Below are positions 59,892 to 64,000 of a stretch of DNA of 64,000 nt, one piece after another (the first letter of the stretch is position 1; every line of letters begins with the position of its first letter). This stretch comes from Thermohalobaculum sp039028795 (GTDB lineage: Bacteria; Pseudomonadota; Alphaproteobacteria; Rhodobacterales; Rhodobacteraceae), in the NCBI GenBank assembly GCA_039028795.1, contig JBCCHJ010000022.1, positions 11,681 through 75,680 on the forward strand. Reading direction: 5' to 3'. A model generated the notes under the pieces. It searched no databases. It worked only from the letters and a program-made list of their open reading frames with translations, and was not told where the DNA came from. The position numbers and the translations under genes are program-made.

Positions 59892-60545
59892 CTACGCTTT
59901 GCGGAAACTCAGCAACCGGTTGTTTGCCGGCATTGCTGTCAGCACTGGCCCTAGCAACCCCGCTTTCCGGGCCAGGTCCGCGACGTCTTTGACGTCGCGG
60001 ACACCCCATTCGGGATCCTGCGCACGTAGGCTTTCGTCAAACTTGGCGTTGCCATCGCCTGTTTGTTTCCCGTGCTCCTTGAATGGGCCGTAAAAGACCA
60101 GCGCGCCGCCGGATTGCAAAGCCGCGCTTGCGCCCTTGACGATTCCCTTCGTGACGACCCAGGGGCTGATGTGGATCACATTCACTGAGATCACACCTGC
60201 CAGTGGACCCAGATCCAGCCAGGGTTCGGCGCCATCCAGCCAGATCGGCGCCCGCAGGTTGGGCAGACCAGCATGCGCAACCCAGGCGCGGCAGCTGTCC
60301 AAGTGCTTATCGAACGGATCGCTCGGCTGCCAATCCAGATCGGGAAATGCAGCAGCCCAGGCGGCTGCATGCTGACCGGTTCCGGATCCGATTTCCAGCA
60401 TCAAACCGGATAGCCTTGTCAAAACAGGACCAAGGGCGTCGATGATCGGTTGTTCGTTGCGTTCGGCGGAGGGCGCAATAAGGCGCCCATCATCATGCCG
60501 ATCCGTCAGTCCCGGCGATGTGCGGGACTGATCTTGGTCATTCAT
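59892..60545 (-). CDS. DUF938 putative methyltransferase
   Basis: 217 residues: RLIAPSAERNEQPIIDAL, LMLEIGSGTGQHAAAWAAAFPDLDWQPSD (motif I and acidic strand) and GVISVNVIHISPW. This is DUF938, a SAM-dependent methyltransferase family of unknown substrate. It lies four bases after the infC stop on the same strand, so is probably co-transcribed with it. Confidence 0.88.
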   Translation of the reverse strand: MNDQDQSRTSPGLTDRHDDGRLIAPSAERNEQPIIDALGPVLTRLSGLMLEIGSGTGQHAAAWAAAFPDLDWQPSDPFDKHLDSCRAWVAHAGLPNLRAPIWLDGAEPWLDLGPLAGVISVNVIHISPWVVTKGIVKGASAALQSGGALVFYGPFKEHGKQTGDGNAKFDESLRAQDPEWGVRDVKDVADLARKAGLLGPVLTAMPANNRLLSFRKA

Positions 60546-60549
60546 GCCC

Positions 60550-61095
60550 TTAAGACTTTACTGGTGCGGCCACCATAATCATTTGGCGGCCTTCCATTTT
60601 GGGCATTGCCTCGATCTTGCCGAGACCCTCGATGTCGCCGGCGATCTTTTCCAAGAGATCGCGACCCAATTCCTGGTGCGCCATCTCACGGCCCCTGAAG
60701 CGCAAGGTCACCTTCACCTTGTCGCCGCCTTCCAAGAACTTGGTCACATTGCGCATCTTCACATCATAATCATGCGTGTCGATGTTGGGTCGGAACTTGA
60801 CCTCTTTGACCTCGATCACCTTCTGCTTTTTCTTCGCCTCGTTCGCTTTCTTTTGGGTTTCGTACTTGTACTTCCCAAGGTCCATAATCTTACAGACGGG
60901 CGGACTGGCGTTCGGCGAAATTTCAACAAGGTCAAGGCCGACATCTTCGGCCATTTCTACAGCGCGTTCTGGACTGACAACGCCGCGGTTTTCGCCTTCG
61001 TGATCGATGAGACGGATTTCCGGGACCCGGATCATCCGATTGACGCGCGGGCCGGTATCTCGTTGCGGCGGCGCGTGGTGAGGTCTTCGTGCTAT
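60550..61095 (-). CDS. infC: translation initiation factor IF-3
   Basis: 181 residues from an apparent AUA start (61093-61095). The N-terminal domain has RRPHHAPPQRDTGPRVNRMIRVPEIRLIDHEGENRG in frame and the C-terminal domain has KYKYETQKKANEAKKKQKVIEVKEVKFRP and FRGREMAHQELGRDLLEKI. IF-3 checks the start codon and keeps ribosomal subunits apart. The first ATG (61035) would remove 20 conserved-looking residues. The AUA follows AGGAG by eight bases. Rare starts in infC (AUU in E. coli) underlie autoregulation, so this is expected behaviour. Confidence 0.9.
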   Translation of the reverse strand: MARRPHHAPPQRDTGPRVNRMIRVPEIRLIDHEGENRGVVSPERAVEMAEDVGLDLVEISPNASPPVCKIMDLGKYKYETQKKANEAKKKQKVIEVKEVKFRPNIDTHDYDVKMRNVTKFLEGGDKVKVTLRFRGREMAHQELGRDLLEKIAGDIEGLGKIEAMPKMEGRQMIMVAAPVKS

Positions 61096-61240
61096 CTTCC
61101 GAACTCCTGTTCTGCGCCCGGACCATCCGGGCAGACAAATTTGGTCTGCCCGATCAGCCGACCGCGCAGACCATTAATATAGCGACTAGAGTGGTTAAGG
61201 GAAAGTGCCCGCCCTACCGCGATCTATGAAATTAACGTAA

Positions 61241-61711
61241 CTACTCGGCGGACAGCTGGTACTTCGCCTTAAGCCATTCTTCGACATGGAAAGACGTCGT
61301 GATCTTGCCGTCCTCGACCGTATGAATGTCGATGGTCATGATCTTGAAGCTCTTGCCCTTGGGTTCGACCCCGAAGACCTCTTTGACCGGTGTGCCGGTG
61401 GCATAGGACCGGACGATATATCGGTTGCCGTCCTGTAGAACTTCCTGGATTTCCCATGTCAGATCGGGAATTGCTTTGCCGAATCCTTCCAGGGTTTTGG
61501 CCATGCCTTCCGCGCCGGGACCGCCGCGCGGTGTCGGTGTCGAGACCCAGTCTTCGGTGACGACATTGCGGACACGCGCGCCTAAATCATCGCCCTTCGG
61601 GTTGCTCAGAAGGTCCGTGTAGAAGGCTTTTACGACGGCGAGATCGCCAGCGACTGCCGGGCTGGCAAAGGCCAAAAAGGCGGCGCAAAGAGTTGCGATC
61701 AGTCGGGTCAT
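61241..61711 (-). CDS. exported SnoaL/ester-cyclase-like protein
   Basis: 156 residues with a signal peptide (LIATLCAAFLAFASPAVAG) and an NTF2-like domain: AVVKAFYTDLLSN, VTEDWVSTPTP, MAKTLEGFGKAIPDLTWEIQEVL, VRSYATGTPVKEVFGVEPKGKSFKIMTIDIH and FHVEEWLKAKYQL. Members are polyketide cyclases or uncharacterised. ATG 61711 has GGGAGAG upstream. Divergent from a LysR gene, which may control it. Confidence 0.85.
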   Translation of the reverse strand: MTRLIATLCAAFLAFASPAVAGDLAVVKAFYTDLLSNPKGDDLGARVRNVVTEDWVSTPTPRGGPGAEGMAKTLEGFGKAIPDLTWEIQEVLQDGNRYIVRSYATGTPVKEVFGVEPKGKSFKIMTIDIHTVEDGKITTSFHVEEWLKAKYQLSAE

Positions 61712-61799
61712 TTGGGGCTCTCCCATCTTGGTGAATCTGATGGAGGCAAATTTAAGGATCGCTGGAAAGGTCGGTAGAACAGAAGTTCTTTGCAGATTG

Positions 61800-61814
61800 T
61801 TAGTTGTAAACTAA
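61800..61814. promoter_or_regulatory. candidate LysR operator
   Basis: TTAGTT-GTA-AACTAA is a perfect 15-base dyad ending ten bases before the lysR ATG, inside the divergent region with the SnoaL-like gene. It is AT-rich and of T-N11-A type, as LysR proteins prefer. A second, looser dyad (AGAAC/GTTCT) lies at about 61777-61789. Confidence 0.5.
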
Positions 61815-61823
61815 TAATCCATC

Positions 61824-62732
61824 ATGCATGCCCGAGACCTTAGGTTGTTGCTTTATTTCACAGAAATCGTGAAATCAGGCTCGATACGGGGTGCTGCGCG
61901 GGCCTTGAACGTGTCGCCACCGGTTGTGTCGACGGCACTCGGCGATCTGGAAGCATTGATTGGCATCACGCTGATCCGCCGGACGACCCGGAGGCTGGAA
62001 CTGACAGACACAGGGTCCGAGGTTCACAGTGCGGCGGAGGCCATGTGCCGCCATGCCGGCGCGGCAATGAATGTGGCGGCAGGGGACCGACCTGTCACGG
62101 GAACACTGCGGATTTCAGCGCCGGTTGAGTTGGCGAATTACTGGTTGCCCGGCTTATTGTCCGCTTATCGTGCGCGTTGGCCAGAGGTGCGTCTGTTTGT
62201 TGATGCGGCTGATACTGTCAGCGATCCTCAGGCCAGGCGCATCGACCTTTCAGTCCGTGCAACGTTCCAGGTCAGCAGGGCCGATGCCTTGAAACTGCGG
62301 CCCCGCCCTGTCGCCATATTGCCCGTCGATCTTGTTTGTGCGCCATCTCTCACGCCCGGGGAAGGAGCATTGGCGTCACGTCTGGCCCGCACCGGATACA
62401 TTGGGACGTCGAGCGGGTTCGAGTATCAGATCGTCGTGCGAACCGCGGCCGGGCGGTCTGCCCGGACAACGGTTCAAGCCAGCGCGACCTCGGAGGATCG
62501 GTTGGCTGTGCTGGCAATGGCCCGGCAGGGCCTGGGCGCGGCCCTGCTGATTCGCGACACTGTCGAGGACGACCTGGCCAATGGCCGCCTGATCCGCGTG
62601 GCCCCGGACTTGGATTTCGGCGTGGTCGGTATCCGGGCCCTACCCGCCGATCCGCAGCCCGCGCCGCCGGTGCTGGCATTCCTAAGACTGATTGCTGAAC
62701 TCAGTCCAACCCCAGATCAGGCTCAAGACTAG
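61824..62732 (+). CDS. LysR-family transcriptional regulator
   Basis: 302 residues: N-terminal winged helix (LRLLLYFTEIVKSGSIRGAARALNVSPPVVSTALGDLEALIGITLIRRTTRRLELTDTG) and a substrate-binding domain with TLRISAPVELANYWLPGLL and DRLAVLAMARQGLGAALLIRD. It resembles the LTTR subgroup controlling small-molecule metabolism. The likely target is itself and the divergent SnoaL-like gene. Its last 32 bases overlap the convergent MBL gene. Confidence 0.9.
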   Translation: MHARDLRLLLYFTEIVKSGSIRGAARALNVSPPVVSTALGDLEALIGITLIRRTTRRLELTDTGSEVHSAAEAMCRHAGAAMNVAAGDRPVTGTLRISAPVELANYWLPGLLSAYRARWPEVRLFVDAADTVSDPQARRIDLSVRATFQVSRADALKLRPRPVAILPVDLVCAPSLTPGEGALASRLARTGYIGTSSGFEYQIVVRTAAGRSARTTVQASATSEDRLAVLAMARQGLGAALLIRDTVEDDLANGRLIRVAPDLDFGVVGIRALPADPQPAPPVLAFLRLIAELSPTPDQAQD

Positions 62733-63552
62733 GGTTGTTTGGCAGCAACACCACGGTCGGTTCAGATGGTAACGTATCGAAGCTGACGACGATCGACGGA
62801 CCCTTGTTCAGCTTTACCGCAAATTCATCGCTCATCCCGGAAAGAAACTGTTGCAATGTCGCGGTTCCGAATGCGTGCATTGGCAAGACGATCCTGGTCT
62901 TCAGTGTCTTGAGGATGTCGATCATCGTTGGCAGGTTCAACGTGAAGGTCCCGTCGACGGGTGCCATCACGATGTCCAACCGGCCAATCTTGGCATAGTG
63001 GGCATCCGTCAGATCATGGTGCAGGTGACCGAGATGGCCTATGCACAGATCAGCGACCTCGAAAATGAAGATCGAGTTGCCATCCGGCTCAGGTTCGCCC
63101 CAACCACGGATGTTGGTGGTCACATTGCGCACGGTGACGTCTTTGACCCGCAGCTTGTAGTCGGCAGGCCCTTGGCCATCATGGTTCCAGCCGCGCAGAA
63201 CATAGGCAATGCGTGGATCAGGGTTAGCCGTCCAGTGGGTCGTGTGCGCATGATTCATGGTAACCACGGTAGGAATGATGGTTTCCGTGGTGCCGTCTTC
63301 CTTTGTGCGCCGCCCGGCTGTGCCGAAAAAGTCTGTGGCTATGATAACCCCGTCCGCGCTTTCGATCCGGAAAGTGGAGTGTGCGACATAGGTTATCTTC
63401 ACCGATTGGGGGGTGACATTGACCGGACCGATTTGGGCATATTGCACGCCCCAGCCATCGCGGCGCATATCTTCGACAAAGGCATAGCATAGAGATGCGA
63501 ATGCCTCGGCAGGCAGAAGCAGCAGACAAAGGGCGGCAAGAATCGAGCGCAT
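62701..63552 (-). CDS. exported MBL-fold metallo-hydrolase
   Basis: 283 residues with a signal peptide (MRSILAALCLLLLPAEAFAS) and a metallo-beta-lactamase fold: VKITYVAHSTFRIESADGVIIATDFFGT, TVVTMNHAHTTHW, LCIGHLGHLHHDLT, DIVMAPVDGTFTLN and IVLPMHAFGT. The layout is UlaG-like. The canonical HxHxDH reads HAHTTH, so the metal-binding Asp is replaced by Thr; activity may differ. Overlaps lysR by 32 bases at the 3' end. Confidence 0.85.
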   Translation of the reverse strand: MRSILAALCLLLLPAEAFASLCYAFVEDMRRDGWGVQYAQIGPVNVTPQSVKITYVAHSTFRIESADGVIIATDFFGTAGRRTKEDGTTETIIPTVVTMNHAHTTHWTANPDPRIAYVLRGWNHDGQGPADYKLRVKDVTVRNVTTNIRGWGEPEPDGNSIFIFEVADLCIGHLGHLHHDLTDAHYAKIGRLDIVMAPVDGTFTLNLPTMIDILKTLKTRIVLPMHAFGTATLQQFLSGMSDEFAVKLNKGPSIVVSFDTLPSEPTVVLLPNNPSLEPDLGLD

Positions 63553-63718
63553 GGTCGGGCCTCCTGAAATGTCTGAAGAGATGGTAGCACGATATGCCGC
63601 GAATTCACGTCATCGGATTGTGAGTTGGCATTCGAAGCGCCGAACTTTCGATCAAGATCATCAGGCTGATGAGGCAGGTTTCGTGAACTGCGAACAAACC
63701 CTGGCAAGTCATGGTCGT

Positions 63719-64000
63719 CTACCGCCCGAACCAGGTGCCATGCAACGTTACGGGTCTGGCGCCGCTGCCCAGCTTGAACCGCGCGATGCCCGGCACGTCT
63801 TCGGTGTTCAGCCCGCCAAGGTCCAGCCGTTCAACCCCCGCCTTGGGTAGGCGGGTCATCGCCGTCCACATCAGCAGATTATGGGCATTCAAGCGTTTTC
63901 CTTCGGGGCCTGTCCAGCCGATATGATAGGTCGCGCGCCGACCGTGCAGACGAAACAGCATCGCGGCGATTGGGTCTTCTTCGCTATACGCCGTAAAGAC
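63719..64000 (-). CDS. FemAB/GNAT-type aminoacyl- or acetyltransferase (partial, N-terminus outside window)
   Basis: Only the C-terminal 93 residues are present; the gene continues past the right edge. Visible are LFRLHGRRATYHIGW, GPEGKRLNAHNLLMWTAM and RLDLGGLNTEDVPGIARFKLGSGARPV, typical of the C-terminal GNAT domain of FemAB-like proteins (peptidoglycan bridge or lipid aminoacylation families). The precise acceptor is unknown. Confidence 0.75.
   Translation of the reverse strand, partial: VFTAYSEEDPIAAMLFRLHGRRATYHIGWTGPEGKRLNAHNLLMWTAMTRLPKAGVERLDLGGLNTEDVPGIARFKLGSGARPVTLHGTWFGR

Noticed and set aside
1..64000. CRISPR arrays, tRNA or rRNA genes, insertion sequences and prophage genes
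   Set aside because: No evenly spaced direct repeats, no tRNA T-loop consensus with matching stems, no rRNA-like stretch and no transposase or integrase gene were seen by eye; a computed scan would be more sensitive.

Overview
The window looks like chromosomal DNA of a marine-type alphaproteobacterium, most likely the roseobacter group of Rhodobacterales. I infer this from the moderately high GC content, dense ATGA/TGATG-coupled operons with frequent GTG and TTG starts, and gene types common there (polyamine ABC operon, type III glutamine synthetase, UxaA/Ldh2 cluster, nitrile hydratase). This is judged from gene content only; no rRNA, tRNA, phage, insertion sequence or CRISPR array was seen.

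Layout. 1-7936: surface polysaccharide genes (WecG-type glycosyltransferase, RfbD, acyltransferase 3, Wzc-like tyrosine autokinase, SH3 protein, methyltransferase, lytic transglycosylase, initiating sugar-phosphate transferase). 7925-12945: a partial ebo-like set (phosphodiesterase, EboA, EboB/TatD) with a DUF2798 protein, an unknown protein, a VTT membrane protein and a striking cloverleaf-forming repeat at 12202-12279. 12998-14654: a 39-residue lipoprotein and a signal-less protein with two peptidoglycan-binding repeats and a lysozyme-like domain. 14859-21392: GMC oxidoreductase, two 2-hydroxyacid dehydrogenases, a split UxaA-type lyase and an Ldh2 dehydrogenase, possibly for a sulfolactate-like hydroxyacid. 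21524-21967: an acidic repeat protein. 22113-29628: thrS, a thioesterase, and a glycolate/glyoxylate-type group (FAD oxidase, XRE regulator, GlcG, malate synthase G). 29754-44627: mixed housekeeping and accessory genes (VOC and DUF3291 proteins, methyltransferases, ahcY, sulfotransferase-like, SDR, DMT exporter, glnT, cyclase, alpha/beta hydrolase). 45397-49362: polyamine ABC transporter, binding protein first. 49545-54041: CHASE2 adenylate/guanylate cyclase, FecR protein and TPR/beta-barrel protein in one operon. 54707-55591: two paralogous small secreted or anchored proteins. 55968-57886: a five-gene overlapping operon in which the nitrile hydratase beta subunit is split in two, with a cupin gene between the halves and a 38-residue ORF before the alpha subunit. 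57931-59857: anti-sigma, ECF sigma and YceI. 59892-64000: DUF938, infC with an apparent AUA start, SnoaL-like protein, LysR regulator, MBL-fold protein and the end of a FemAB-like gene.

The signals most worth following are these. (1) The perfect four-way-junction inverted repeat at 12202-12279. (2) Two CRP-type sites, each placed about 41.5 bases upstream of the predicted start of a -10-like element. One lies in front of the cyclase operon itself; the other lies in front of a gene-free segment that ends in a strong terminator, and so looks like a cAMP-CRP-activated small RNA. (3) The split nitrile hydratase operon and its hidden small ORF. (4) An incomplete ebo set. (5) A perfect 18-bp palindrome just upstream of the DUF3291/VOC operon.
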